Source: Ruegeria marisrubri (GTDB lineage: Bacteria > Pseudomonadota > Alphaproteobacteria > Rhodobacterales > Rhodobacteraceae). Taken from it: a DNA stretch of 64,000 bases. The DNA lies in contig NZ_LQBQ01000034.1 in NCBI RefSeq assembly GCF_001507595.1, positions 62,001-126,000 on the forward strand, in the 5' to 3' direction. How positions within the stretch are numbered: position 1 is the first letter of the stretch; the number at the start of each line of letters is the position of its first letter. A model generated the notes under the pieces. That model saw only the letters and a list, made by a program, of their open reading frames with translations. It was not told the origin of the DNA and ran no database searches. Positions 9,439 to 18,542 of the stretch are shown here, piece by piece. Position numbers and translations under genes: made by a program.

Positions 9439-9452
9439 GACACATTCGTGTC
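9439..9452 (+). promoter_or_regulatory. Second dyad just upstream of the ribosome-binding site
   Basis: GACAC-ATTC-GTGTC is a perfect 5-bp inverted repeat ending seven bases before the GGAG ribosome site (9459-9462) of the solute-binding protein gene. As RNA it would form a small hairpin next to the initiation region. Confidence 0.35.
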
Positions 9453-9468
9453 CAACATGGAGTGTAGA

Positions 9469-11178
9469 ATGAAAATCAAAGCCCTTTTGCTTGGTGCGAT
9501 TGCAAGCACGGCACTGGCCCCCATGGCCATGGCCGAGCGTGGATCGGACGGCAATGTCAGCATCATCTACTGGCAGGCCCCCTCGATTCTGAACCCGTTC
9601 CTGTCGGGTGGCACCAAGGACGTCGAAGCCGCGTCGCTGGTGATCGAGCCTCTGGCCCGCTACGACCAGGACGGCAACATGGTGCCCTACCTGGCGGCCG
9701 AGATCCCGACCGTCGAGAACGGTGGCGTCAGCGAGGATCTGACCTCGATCACCTGGAAGATCGCGCCGGGACTCACCTGGTCCGACGGCACGCCCTTCAC
9801 CGCGGCTGACGTGAAATTCACCGCCGACTACTGCATGCACCCCGAGGGCGGCTGCGCGCAGCTGACCAAATTCGAAGGCGTCACCTCGGTCGAGGCTCTG
9901 GACGACCTGACCGTCAAGGTCACTTTCGACAAGCCGACGCCGTTCCCCTACGGGCCGTTCGTGGGCGGTGAAAGCCCGATCATCCAGAAGGCTCAGTTCG
10001 AAAACTGCATGGGCGCCAAGGCCCCCGAATGCACCGAGCAAAACTTCAACCCGGTCGGCACCGGCCCCTTCGTGGTGACCGAGTTCAAGCCGAACGACGT
10101 GATCACCTTCAAGGCCAACGACAACTATCGTGACCCGAACAAGCCGGCCTTCGCGACCGTGACCTTCAAGGGTGGCGGCGACGCAACCGCTGCGGGCCGC
10201 GCCGTGATGGAAACGGGCGAATTCGACTATGCCTGGAACCTGCAGCTGGCGCCGGAAGTGATTGCGCAGATGCAGGCAGGCGGCAAAGGCACCCCGGTCG
10301 CAGGCTTTGGCCCGCTGGTCGAGCGCATCATGCTGAATCAGACCAACCCGTCGCCCGACCTGCCCGAGGGCGAGCGTTCGACGGCCAAGCATCCGCACCC
10401 GTTCCTGACCGATCCAGCGGTTTACAAGGCCATGTCGCTGGCCATCGACCGCCCGCTGCTGGTGGAAATCGGCTATGGTCAGGCCGGCAAGGTGACCTGC
10501 AACTGGGTTCCGGCGCCTGCTGCGTTCAACTCGGACACCTTCACCTGTGACAAGCAGGACATCGAAGGCGCCAAGGCGATGCTGGAAGAGGCCGGCTACA
10601 AGGACACCAACGGCGACGGCATCCGCGAGACCCCGGATGGTGTTCCGATGAAGGTCGTCTACCAGACCTCGACCAACGCCGTGCGTCAGGACTTCCAAGC
10701 GCTGATCAAGGAGTGGTGGGGCCAGATCGGCATCGAGACCGAACTGCGCAACATCAACGCGTCGGTCTTCTTCGGCGGTGACCCGGGCTCGCCCGACACC
10801 TTCCAGAAGTTCTATGCCGACGTGCAGATGTACGCCAACACCTTCAACGGCACCGACCCGCAGGCCTACCTGGGCAACCTGCTGTGCGACAAGGCACCGC
10901 GTCCGGAAACCCAGTGGCAGGGTGAGAACATCTCGCGCTGGTGCAACCCGGAATACGACGCACTCCACGCGGAACTGGCCAAGACTGCCGGTCTGGAAGC
11001 CCGCGCCGAAATCGCCAAGAAGCTGAACGACATGGCGGTCGAAGGCGGGGCCATGATCCCGCTGGTGCACCGCGGCCGTCTGTCGGCGCACTCGAACACG
11101 CTGGGTGGCGTCGTTCTGAACGTGTGGGACAGCGAACTGTGGAACATCGCTGACTGGCACCGCAAGACCGGTTCCTAA
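9469..11178 (+). CDS. Peptide ABC transporter solute-binding protein (SBP family 5)
   Basis: 569 aa periplasmic receptor of the DppA/OppA family that delivers peptides or related amides to the permeases encoded next. The Sec signal peptide is about residues 1-22 with cleavage after AMA. The family-5 motif region is visible (WKIAPGLTWSDGTPFTAADV near the N-terminus). The ATG at 9469 is chosen because GGAG lies just upstream and the signal peptide begins there, although the frame stays open further upstream. It is followed by a strong hairpin (11196-11223) and then the permease genes. Ligand unknown; linkage to four M20 deacylases suggests N-acylated amino acids or peptides (inference). Confidence 0.93.
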   Translation: MKIKALLLGAIASTALAPMAMAERGSDGNVSIIYWQAPSILNPFLSGGTKDVEAASLVIEPLARYDQDGNMVPYLAAEIPTVENGGVSEDLTSITWKIAPGLTWSDGTPFTAADVKFTADYCMHPEGGCAQLTKFEGVTSVEALDDLTVKVTFDKPTPFPYGPFVGGESPIIQKAQFENCMGAKAPECTEQNFNPVGTGPFVVTEFKPNDVITFKANDNYRDPNKPAFATVTFKGGGDATAAGRAVMETGEFDYAWNLQLAPEVIAQMQAGGKGTPVAGFGPLVERIMLNQTNPSPDLPEGERSTAKHPHPFLTDPAVYKAMSLAIDRPLLVEIGYGQAGKVTCNWVPAPAAFNSDTFTCDKQDIEGAKAMLEEAGYKDTNGDGIRETPDGVPMKVVYQTSTNAVRQDFQALIKEWWGQIGIETELRNINASVFFGGDPGSPDTFQKFYADVQMYANTFNGTDPQAYLGNLLCDKAPRPETQWQGENISRWCNPEYDALHAELAKTAGLEARAEIAKKLNDMAVEGGAMIPLVHRGRLSAHSNTLGGVVLNVWDSELWNIADWHRKTGS

Positions 11179-11195
11179 GCGATAGACTTGCAAAG

Positions 11196-11223
11196 CCGCG
11201 CCCCGTTCTTTATCGGGGCGCGG
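11196..11223 (+). terminator. Intercistronic hairpin after the solute-binding protein gene
   Basis: CCGCGCCCCG (11196-11205) and CGGGGCGCGG (11214-11223) make a perfect 10-bp stem with an 8-base loop. No T-run follows. Between a binding-protein gene and its permease genes such a hairpin typically protects the upstream mRNA or partly terminates, raising binding protein over membrane subunits. Confidence 0.7.
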
Positions 11224-11274
11224 TCACTGGTATCTCGACCCAAGAAAAAGACTCATAAACAAAGGCGCACCTGA

Positions 11275-12282
11275 ATGCTGACCTTCACGATCCGCCGTCT
11301 GATCCTTGCCGTTCCGACGCTTTTGTTCATCAGTCTCGTGATTTTCCTGCTACTCGAAATGGCCCCGGGCGACCCGATGGCGCAGGTGCCCCTGACGGTG
11401 CCGCCGGAAGTCAAGGAAAAGATGCGCGAGGCGCTCGGCCTCGGCCAGCCGATGCATGTCCGGTTCTGGAAATGGATCGTGCAGTTCTTCTGGATCGAGC
11501 CGCAGGTTCTGATCGACCACATGTTCGGCACCACCTTCTCGGAAGGTGATCTGCGGGTGATCTCGTGGCAGACCCGCTCGCCCGTCATGGACATCGTGGT
11601 TCAGCGCATCCCGCAAACCCTGTGGGTCGTGGGCACCGCCTATGTCGTCGCCATTCTGATCGCCCTGCCCATCGGTATCTACTCCGCCTACCGCCAGTAT
11701 TCCTGGTTCGACCAGATGGGCACCTTCGTATCCATGGTGGGCTTTTCCGTGCCGCCGTTTTTCTCGGGCGTGCTGGTGATCGTGATCTTCTCGGTCCAAC
11801 TGGGTTGGTTCCCGTCGATCTATGACACCACCCATGTGGTCGACAGCTGGGACAGCTTCGTCGTGCAGCTGAAACAGATGATCATGCCGGTCATGGTGCT
11901 GGCCCTGCAGATCACCGCGCAGCTCAGCCGGTTCATGCGCGCCTCGATGCTGGACAACCTCAACCAGGACTACGTCCGCACCGCCCGCGCCAAGGGCCTG
12001 AGCGAATACACCGTGGTCATGGTCCACGTCCTGCGCAACTCGATGATCCCGGTGGTCACCGTCATCGCGCTTGGCATCCCGTCGATCTTCGGCGGCGCCA
12101 TCATCACCGAGCAGGTCTTCAAGGTGAACGGCATCGGCCAGCTGCTGATCGGCGCCATCGAGGCCAACGACCTGCCCATGGTGCAAACCCTGACATTCAT
12201 CTTTGCCGTGCTGATCGTTCTGTTCAACCTGATCGCCGACGTTCTCTATGGCATTCTCGACCCGAGGATCCGCTATGACTGA
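11275..12282 (+). CDS. Peptide ABC transporter permease (DppB type)
   Basis: 335 aa inner-membrane subunit. It starts with the typical first helix (RRLILAVPTLLFISLVIFL), then a long periplasmic loop and the permease core. The cytoplasmic EAA loop that contacts the ATPase is seen as YVRTARAKGLSE. It carries a roughly 40-residue insert between helix 1 and the core (WIEPQVLIDHMFG region), common in this family. The gene follows the binding-protein hairpin and overlaps the next permease by 8 bp, implying translational coupling and equal subunit supply. Confidence 0.92.
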   Translation: MLTFTIRRLILAVPTLLFISLVIFLLLEMAPGDPMAQVPLTVPPEVKEKMREALGLGQPMHVRFWKWIVQFFWIEPQVLIDHMFGTTFSEGDLRVISWQTRSPVMDIVVQRIPQTLWVVGTAYVVAILIALPIGIYSAYRQYSWFDQMGTFVSMVGFSVPPFFSGVLVIVIFSVQLGWFPSIYDTTHVVDSWDSFVVQLKQMIMPVMVLALQITAQLSRFMRASMLDNLNQDYVRTARAKGLSEYTVVMVHVLRNSMIPVVTVIALGIPSIFGGAIITEQVFKVNGIGQLLIGAIEANDLPMVQTLTFIFAVLIVLFNLIADVLYGILDPRIRYD

Positions 12283-13246
12283 CAAGGAACGCTTTGTGCC
12301 CGACGAAGGGCTCGCCCCCGCCTCGACCGCCCTGCCCTCGGCCGGCCCGATGGAAGAGCTGACAAGCCCTCCGCGCAGCCAGTGGCGCGACGTGTGGGAT
12401 CAGTTCAAGACGCACAAGGGCGCGATGATCGGCGCCATGCTGTTCATCCTGATCGTGGCCTCGGTCTATCTGGGTCCGTTCTTCTGGGACATCGACCCGA
12501 CCAAGATCGACATCCGCGCCCGCAACCAGGGACCCAGCTGGGAGCACCCCTTTGGCACCGACCAACTGGGGCGTGACATGCTGGCCCGGATGATGGCAGG
12601 CGGCGCGACCTCGGTATCGGTGGGGATAACCGCCATGCTGCTGGCGCTGTTCCTGGGCTCGTTCATCGGAGTGCTGGCCGGCTTCTTCAAGAAACTCGAC
12701 GGCCCGCTGATGCGCCTGACCGACCTGTTCCTGGCCCTGCCGCTGCTGCCGCTGCTGCTGGTGATGATGCTGCTGTTCCGCGAGCCGCTGGCGGCCACGT
12801 TCGGGCTGGAACGCGGGATCTTCATCCTGATCGTCGCGGCCATCGGCATCACCTCGTGGATGCCCACGGCGCGGATCGTGCGCGGCGACGTTCTGGCCAT
12901 CAAGGAACGCGAATTCGTCATGGCCGCGCGTTCGATCGGCACCAACAACTCCAAGATCATCTCGCGGCACATCCTGCCCAACGTGCTGTCGCCCATCATG
13001 GTGTCGGCAACCCTTGGGATCGCCACCGCGATCATCACCGAAAGCGCCCTGTCCTTCCTTGGCCTCGGCTTCCCGCCGGACTTCCCGACATGGGGCCGGC
13101 TGCTGTTCGACGGCGTGGACTATCTGCAGCAGTACCCCGAGCGGGTGTTCTGGCCGGGTCTGGCCATCTCGCTGACGGTGCTGAGCGTGAACTACCTGGG
13201 CGACGGCCTGCGCGACGCGCTGGATCCGCGCATCCGGGGCCGCTGA
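12275..13246 (+). CDS. Peptide ABC transporter permease (DppC type)
   Basis: 323 aa partner permease. It has a soluble N-terminal tail of about 45 residues, the OppC N-terminal helix (KGAMIGAMLFILIVAS), the conserved HPFGTDQLGRDML motif, and the EAA loop EFVMAARSIGTNN. The C-terminal ALDPRIRGR ends the protein in the usual DppC manner. The ATG at 12275 overlaps the dppB-like stop by 8 bp; an in-frame ATG nine codons earlier lies deeper in the upstream gene and is less likely. A strong terminator follows at 13269-13300. Confidence 0.92.
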   Translation: MTDKERFVPDEGLAPASTALPSAGPMEELTSPPRSQWRDVWDQFKTHKGAMIGAMLFILIVASVYLGPFFWDIDPTKIDIRARNQGPSWEHPFGTDQLGRDMLARMMAGGATSVSVGITAMLLALFLGSFIGVLAGFFKKLDGPLMRLTDLFLALPLLPLLLVMMLLFREPLAATFGLERGIFILIVAAIGITSWMPTARIVRGDVLAIKEREFVMAARSIGTNNSKIISRHILPNVLSPIMVSATLGIATAIITESALSFLGLGFPPDFPTWGRLLFDGVDYLQQYPERVFWPGLAISLTVLSVNYLGDGLRDALDPRIRGR

Positions 13247-13268
13247 GCCCGCGCCGGAAATCGCTTCA

Positions 13269-13300
13269 AAAACGGCCGCCTCCACTCGGGCGGCCGTTTT
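13269..13300. terminator. Bidirectional rho-independent terminator
   Basis: AAAACGGCCGCC (13269-13280) pairs with GGCGGCCGTTTT (13289-13300), a 12-bp stem with an 8-base loop. A and T runs on the two flanks serve both the permease operon (+) and the convergent DUF3422 gene (-). Confidence 0.88.
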
Positions 13301-13308
13301 CCTTTGCC

Positions 13309-14598
13309 TCAGTGGGGTTTCGTCTCGAGCCGCTTTCTGATCCGCCGGACGCCCCACCAGACCGCCGCGACGACGGGAAGGGTGACGACGGCCGAAAGCA
13401 TCCCCTTGCTGATGCCGGTCGCAGTCAGCGGATAGAGCAGATAGCTGACCAGCGACACCGCGTAGTAACTGATCGCCACCACCGACAGCCCTTCAACCGT
13501 GTGCTGAAGCCTGAGGGCGAGGTCGGCCCTGCGATCCATGCTCTCCAGCAGGGCCTGGTTCTGTGCGCTGCGCTCCACATCGACGCGCGTGCGCAGCAGA
13601 TCACCCGCCCGGATCGCCCGGTTTGACAGGGCAACCAGCCGCGTTTCAGTCGATTTCACGGTGCGGATCGCCGGCTCGTAGCGTCGCATCATGAAATCCG
13701 CGAAGGTCTGGCGCCCCTGATACCGCTGCTCGCGCAGCGCCCTGATCCTCTGTTCCACGATCGCCTCGTAGGCTCCGGTCGCCCCGAACCGGAAAGAGGA
13801 CCGGGCCGAAAGGGTTTCAAGCTCGGTCGAAATGGACAGCAGCTGATCCAACAATTCGTCGGGGCGCGCGGCTTCATCCGTCATTTCGGTCATCAGTTCG
13901 GTCAGGCGACCGTCCAGTTCCCCGATACGCGGCATCAGCTTCTTGACCCGCGCGAATCCCAGCATCGACATCGCCTTGTAGGTTTCGATCTCGCAAAGGC
14001 GCTGGATGATCCGCGCGGTTCTTCGCTGCCCGGTGTCGGGCGAGACGAACACCGCAAACCGCATGTGCCCTGCCGGGTCTATCCGAAAGTCGCTGGCGGC
14101 AATGGCGGCATCATCCAGCACATGCGCAACTGCCAGGCTCTCTGCCTCGAACCACTCGGCCAACGGTTTGCTGATGTCGTCATCCTCGGGCCGTTCGACG
14201 ACCCTCAGCATCGCTGAAGTGATCCTCTGACCCGGGCTATTTGCCAGCCAGTCCGGGGGGAAGATCTCGAAATCCGCCGGGTTGAAGGCGCGGTCGCTGA
14301 CGCCCTGAGAGATCGTCGTGTAGGTGACGAACTCGGTATGCTGCTCCCATTTCAGCCAGTGCCGCCCGATCTGGCCCGCATAGTGGGTCGCCCCCGGCTG
14401 CGGGTGCTGGGTGCCGTGGCGGTCCAGCAGGTCGAGCAGATGGGCGCGGTCGGCATCCCTGTCACGCGCAACCGCCGCCACCGGCTGCTTGATGGCAAGA
14501 AAGACGACCGTGCAGGGCGCCGAAGTCGCCGGGAACGGCCGCGCGTGCAGCTCATTGGCCAGCGCATAGCGCAAGGGGTGGTCGGTGATCGGCGTCAT
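13309..14598 (-). CDS. DUF3422 family membrane-anchored protein
   Basis: 429 aa conserved protein of unknown function. It begins with the family hallmark HPLRYALANELHARPF, followed by a long soluble and largely helical region. It ends with two transmembrane helices (around VVAISYYAVSLVSYLLYP and VVTLPVVAAVWWGV), leaving most of the protein in the cytoplasm. The ATG at 14598 has AGGAGC upstream and is preferred over a TTG five codons earlier. It stands alone between the pntB terminator and the bidirectional terminator at 13269, so it has its own promoter. No function is assigned. Confidence 0.85.
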   Translation of the reverse strand: MTPITDHPLRYALANELHARPFPATSAPCTVVFLAIKQPVAAVARDRDADRAHLLDLLDRHGTQHPQPGATHYAGQIGRHWLKWEQHTEFVTYTTISQGVSDRAFNPADFEIFPPDWLANSPGQRITSAMLRVVERPEDDDISKPLAEWFEAESLAVAHVLDDAAIAASDFRIDPAGHMRFAVFVSPDTGQRRTARIIQRLCEIETYKAMSMLGFARVKKLMPRIGELDGRLTELMTEMTDEAARPDELLDQLLSISTELETLSARSSFRFGATGAYEAIVEQRIRALREQRYQGRQTFADFMMRRYEPAIRTVKSTETRLVALSNRAIRAGDLLRTRVDVERSAQNQALLESMDRRADLALRLQHTVEGLSVVAISYYAVSLVSYLLYPLTATGISKGMLSAVVTLPVVAAVWWGVRRIRKRLETKPH

Positions 14599-14724
14599 GG
14601 TCGGCTCCTGCAATTGCGCGCACTATACGCGAAAGCCGAAATACATCAATTCCCTCTTTATTTCATGCACTTAGCTGAATACCGCCGTATACATACCCCC
14701 TGAAGGGCCGTGTTTGCACCAACG

Positions 14725-14750
14725 AAAAAGGGCGCCCGTTCAGGGCGCCC
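14725..14750 (-). terminator. Rho-independent terminator of pntB
   Basis: GGGCGCCC (14730-14737) and GGGCGCCC (14743-14750) form an 8-bp stem with a 5-base loop. The A-run at 14725-14729 reads as TTTTT on the minus strand, directly after the stem in the direction of pntB transcription. Confidence 0.88.
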
Positions 14751-14773
14751 CTTGGTGTGTCCTGTCCGCCGGA

Positions 14774-16207
14774 TCAGTCGATCATCGGCAACAGCTTGTC
14801 GAGCGACTCCTTGGCGTCGCCGTAGTACATCCGCGTATTCTCCTTGTAGAACAGCGGGTTCTCGATGCCGGAGTACCCGGTGCCCTGACCGCGTTTCAGC
14901 ACGATCACCTGCTTGGCCTTCCAGCATTCCAGAACCGGCATGCCGGCGATGGGCGAGTTCGGATCCTCCTGGGCCGCCGGGTTCACGATGTCGTTCGAGC
15001 CGATGACGATGGCGACATCCGTGTCCGGGAAGTCCTCGTTGATCTCGTCCATTTCCAGAACGATGTCATAGGGCACCTTGGCTTCGGCCAGCAGCACGTT
15101 CATGTGACCGGGCAGACGGCCTGCCACCGGGTGGATGGCAAAGCGGACATTCTTGCCCTTGGCGCGCAGCTTGCGGGTCAGTTCACTGACCGCCTGCTGG
15201 GCCTGCGCAACCGCCATGCCGTAGCCCGGGATGATGATCACGCTGTCAGCATCGTTCAGCGCCGCGGCAACACCGTCGGTGTCGATGGCGACCATCTCGC
15301 CCTCGACCTCCATCGCGGGTCCGCCGGTGCCGCCAAAGCCGCCCAGGATCACCGAGATGAACGACCGGTTCATCGCCTTGCACATGATGTAGCTGAGGAT
15401 CGCACCCGACGAGCCCACCAGCGCGCCCACGACGATCAGCAGGTCGTTGCCGAGGCTGAAGCCGATGGCCGCCGCGGCCCAGCCCGAGTAGCTGTTGAGC
15501 ATCGACACCACCACCGGCATGTCGGCGCCGCCGATGCCCATGATCAGGTGGTAGCCGATAAAGAACGCCAGCAGCGTCATCAGCAGCAGCGGGAAGAAGC
15601 CGCCCGTGCCCAGGTACCAGAACAGGCACAGCAGCGAGACCGCCGCGGCGCCCGCGTTCAAAGCGTGCCCGCCGGGCAGCTTGGTCGCGGCACTGGTCAC
15701 CTTGCCCGCGAGCTTGCCGAAGGCGACGACCGAGCCGGTGAAGGTCACCGCCCCGATGAACACGCCAAGGAACAACTCGACGCGCAGGATGTTCACCTCG
15801 ACCGCATCCTTCTTGGCGATCAGAGCCGCGAAGCCTTCCAGCGACTTGCGCGCGGTGTCGTCCATGGCCAGCACGCGGCCAAGCTCGATATGCGCGTTGA
15901 AGCCCACGAACACGGCGGCAAGACCCACCAGCGAGTGCATCGCGGCAACCAGCTGAGGCATCTCGGTCATCTGCACGCGCTGTGCAACGTAATAGCCGAT
16001 GATGCCCCCGCCCGCGATCAGCAGGACCGACAGCAGCCACAGGCTGGACCCCGGGCCGATGAGCGTGGCGATCACCGCCAGCGCCATGCCGACGATGCCG
16101 TACCACACCGCGCGTTTCGCGCTTTCCTGCCCCGAGAGGCCGCCAAGCGACAGGATGAACAGAACAGCCGCAACAACATAGACGGCAGTCGTGAAACCGA
16201 ATTCCAT
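14774..16207 (-). CDS. pntB: NAD(P) transhydrogenase subunit beta
   Basis: 477 aa inner-membrane subunit of the proton-translocating transhydrogenase, which drives NADPH formation from NADH. About the first 265 residues are a series of transmembrane helices. The C-terminal domain III binds NADP(H), with the [13 protein letters not shown] fingerprint near residue 325-337 and [16 protein letters not shown] following. An AAGGAGG ribosome site overlaps the pntA stop, and the gene starts 13 bp after it. A terminator follows at 14725-14750. Confidence 0.96.
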   Translation of the reverse strand: MEFGFTTAVYVVAAVLFILSLGGLSGQESAKRAVWYGIVGMALAVIATLIGPGSSLWLLSVLLIAGGGIIGYYVAQRVQMTEMPQLVAAMHSLVGLAAVFVGFNAHIELGRVLAMDDTARKSLEGFAALIAKKDAVEVNILRVELFLGVFIGAVTFTGSVVAFGKLAGKVTSAATKLPGGHALNAGAAAVSLLCLFWYLGTGGFFPLLLMTLLAFFIGYHLIMGIGGADMPVVVSMLNSYSGWAAAAIGFSLGNDLLIVVGALVGSSGAILSYIMCKAMNRSFISVILGGFGGTGGPAMEVEGEMVAIDTDGVAAALNDADSVIIIPGYGMAVAQAQQAVSELTRKLRAKGKNVRFAIHPVAGRLPGHMNVLLAEAKVPYDIVLEMDEINEDFPDTDVAIVIGSNDIVNPAAQEDPNSPIAGMPVLECWKAKQVIVLKRGQGTGYSGIENPLFYKENTRMYYGDAKESLDKLLPMID

Positions 16208-16220
16208 AGTCCCGGCCTCC

Positions 16221-17789
16221 TTACGATTTCTGGAACATGGCGAGCATGCGCCGGGTTACGAGGAATCCGCCGAAGATGTTGATCCCGGCCATGAAGACGG
16301 ACACAGCCGCCAGCAGGATCACCAGCCACGAGCCCGACCCGATCTGCATGAGCGCACCGAGAATGATGATCGACGAGATCGCGTTGGTCACGGCCATCAG
16401 CGGCGTGTGCAGGCTGTGCGAGACGTTCCAGATCACCTGGAAGCCCACGAAGACCGCCAGCACGAACACGATGAAGTGCTGCATGAAGCTGGCCGGAGCC
16501 ACGGCGCCGACGAGCATCATCGCCACGGCGCCAACCGTCAGCAGGGTCACCTGCTGTTTGGTCTGCGCCTTGAACTCGGCAATCTCCTGCGCCCGCTTTT
16601 CTTCGGGCGTCAGTTCCTTGGCCTCTTTCTTTGGCTTGGCCGCGATGGCCTGCACCTTGGGCGGTGGTGGCGGGAAGGTGATCTCGCCCTGATAGGTCAC
16701 GGTCGCGCCGCGGATCACGTCGTCTTCCATGTCATGAACGATCTGCCCGTCCTTGTTCGGCGTCAGATCGGTCATCATGTGACGGATGTTCGTGGCATAG
16801 AGCGACGAGGCCTGCGCCGCCATCCGGCTGGGGAAGTCGGTGTAGCCGATGATGGTCACGCCGTTGTCGGTGACGATCTTTTCGTCCGCCACGGTCAGCT
16901 TGCAGTTGCCGCCCTTCTCGGCGGCCAGGTCCACGATGACCGAACCGCGCTTCATCGACTGGACCATGTCCTCGGTCCACAGTTCGGGCGCCTCGCGGTT
17001 GGGGATCAGGGCCGTGGTGATGACGATGTCCATCTCGGGCGCCATCTCGCGGAACTTGGCCAGCTGCGCCTCGCGGAACTCGGGGCTGGACGGCTTGGCA
17101 TAACCGCCGGTTTCGGCGCCGTCCTGGTCGTCCTGGAAATCCAGATAGACGAACTCGGCGCCCATGGATTCAACCTGCTCGGCCACTTCGGGGCGCACGT
17201 CAAAGGCATAGACCACCGCGCCCAGGCTGACGGCCGTGCCGATTGCGGCAAGACCGGCCACGCCGGCCCCCACGACCAGAACCTTGGCCGGAGGCACCTT
17301 GCCCGCGGCAGTGACCTGGCCGGTGAAGAAACGGCCGAAATTGTTGCCCGCCTCGATCACGGCACGGTAACCGGCGATGTTGGCCATCGAAGACAGCGCG
17401 TCCATCTTCTGGGCGCGGCTGATGCGCGGCACCATCTCCATCGCGATGACGTTGGCGCCCTTGGACTTGGCCAGTTCCAGCCCTTCTTCGTTGCCCGCAG
17501 GGTTGAAGAACGAGATCAGCGTCTTGCCCTTGGTCAGACGCTTGAGCTCGGTCTCGGTGGGCGGACGGACCTTGGCGATGATATCCGCCGCTTTCCACAG
17601 CGCCGCCGCGGTCTTGACGATCTCGACACCTGCCGCCTCGTAAGCCTCGTCCGAGAAACCGGCGGCCGCGCCTGCGCCGGCTTCAATGGCGCAGTCATAG
17701 CCCAGTTTCTGCAACTGCAACGCCGAGTCCGGTGTCATCGCGACCCGGTTCTCGCCTTTGAATACTTCCTTTGGTGTCCCTATTTTCAC
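16221..17789 (-). CDS. pntA: NAD(P) transhydrogenase subunit alpha
   Basis: 522 aa subunit with the NAD(H)-binding domain I and C-terminal membrane helices in one chain. This is the single-chain form, not the split PntAA/PntAB form found in some alphaproteobacteria. GAGVAGLAA near residue 173-181 is the NAD-binding glycine motif. A charged Lys/Glu-rich linker (around [13 protein letters not shown]) leads into the membrane segments. The GTG at 17789 is chosen because the protein then begins KIGTPKEVF, matching the family N-terminus. An open frame extends 28 codons further but would add a non-family tail. First gene of the pntAB operon. Confidence 0.94.
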   Translation of the reverse strand: MKIGTPKEVFKGENRVAMTPDSALQLQKLGYDCAIEAGAGAAAGFSDEAYEAAGVEIVKTAAALWKAADIIAKVRPPTETELKRLTKGKTLISFFNPAGNEEGLELAKSKGANVIAMEMVPRISRAQKMDALSSMANIAGYRAVIEAGNNFGRFFTGQVTAAGKVPPAKVLVVGAGVAGLAAIGTAVSLGAVVYAFDVRPEVAEQVESMGAEFVYLDFQDDQDGAETGGYAKPSSPEFREAQLAKFREMAPEMDIVITTALIPNREAPELWTEDMVQSMKRGSVIVDLAAEKGGNCKLTVADEKIVTDNGVTIIGYTDFPSRMAAQASSLYATNIRHMMTDLTPNKDGQIVHDMEDDVIRGATVTYQGEITFPPPPPKVQAIAAKPKKEAKELTPEEKRAQEIAEFKAQTKQQVTLLTVGAVAMMLVGAVAPASFMQHFIVFVLAVFVGFQVIWNVSHSLHTPLMAVTNAISSIIILGALMQIGSGSWLVILLAAVSVFMAGINIFGGFLVTRRMLAMFQKS

Positions 17790-17863
17790 CAGTCGGGTCC
17801 CCCATTCTATTTCGTTCAGATGTGCCCGAACGATGGTATTAGTTGCAAAGCAAAGATGTATCC

Positions 17864-17900
17864 TGCGCAACATTATTTCGCAAGCGCAGCATTTGCAACG
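17864..17900. promoter_or_regulatory. Repeat-rich region upstream of pntA
   Basis: Two similar units, ATTTCGCAA (17875) and ATTTGCAAC (17891), lie 16 bp apart. TGCGC (17864-17868) and GCGCA (17884-17888) form a dyad around the first. This is a plausible regulator-binding region for pntAB, but I recognise no specific regulator and no clear -35/-10 pair. Confidence 0.3.
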
Positions 17901-17922
17901 TTAGGTCACTACGACGTTCCTC

Positions 17923-18372
17923 CTATAGCCAACGGCGGGTCTTGCGTTCGTAGCGCGCGAAATCTGCCCTGAAGGTGCGGCGCAAGCGGTCCTCTTCGGG
18001 CAGGATGAATCGCCGTTCCAGCACCCAGACGAAGATCGGGATCAGGACCAGCGACAGGACGGCGTCCATGCGCAGGACCAGGCCTGTCAGGATCAGAACG
18101 TCGCCCAGATAGATCGGATTTCGGCTGCGTTTGTAGATACCGGTCTGCACCATGGCCGTCGGCGTCTCATGCGGCACGATCGTGGTGCGGTGGCGGCGGA
18201 ACTCGACCGCGGCGAGGATCAGCAACAGGATACCTCCACCGATCAGCAGGCCGGACAGCAGGTCGGTAACGGCCCCCTCCAGCGACAACCCCAACGACAG
18301 GTAGCGCGATTGCAGCCAGGCCAGAACTGCAAACCCCACCAGCCAGACCGGAGGAATGTCAACGAGGCGCAT
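17923..18372 (-). CDS. Isoprenylcysteine carboxyl methyltransferase-like membrane protein
   Basis: 149 aa with about four transmembrane helices. The conserved catalytic-region motif is GIYKRSRNPIYLGD at roughly residues 77-90. The C-terminal EEDRLRRTFRADFARYERK block is typical of the ICMT/phospholipid-methyltransferase superfamily. Bacterial members are membrane methyltransferases with mostly unknown acceptors; isoprenylated proteins are not expected here, so the substrate is left open. The gene lies upstream of pntA on the same strand but is separated from it by 133 bp. An 18-codon open frame with a lipoprotein-like beginning overlaps its start and is treated as chance. Confidence 0.78.
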   Translation of the reverse strand: MRLVDIPPVWLVGFAVLAWLQSRYLSLGLSLEGAVTDLLSGLLIGGGILLLILAAVEFRRHRTTIVPHETPTAMVQTGIYKRSRNPIYLGDVLILTGLVLRMDAVLSLVLIPIFVWVLERRFILPEEDRLRRTFRADFARYERKTRRWL

Positions 18373-18542
18373 GGGCAGCCCCCATCAGCAGCAAGCATGA
18401 AGCCAGGCTCTTCATGGCAAAATTCCTAGCCAAGTTCCCTTTTCTTGGCAAAAGCTACATCCCTCTCCGCGATGAAATGCCCCACGGAGTTGCAACCTGA
18501 CGCCCTCGGGGCCTCCCGGAGTGCACAGCCTGCCCGCCTCCG

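Noticed and set aside
9229..11193. Very long open frame antisense to the solute-binding protein gene (over 600 codons)
   Set aside because: Shadow of a high-GC gene: low-complexity His/Arg/Gly/Val-rich translation, no domain, no ribosome site, and it runs through the divergent promoter region.
18364..18417. 18-codon minus-strand frame starting MKSLASCLLLMGAAHA, overlapping the ICMT-like start
   Set aside because: Resembles a lipoprotein signal but is far too short and ends at once; could be a leader peptide, but nothing else supports it.
18429..18449. GCCAAG/CTTGGC hairpin after the MBL gene as a terminator
   Set aside because: Six-bp stem with a 9-base loop and weak downstream T content on the minus strand; left uncalled.
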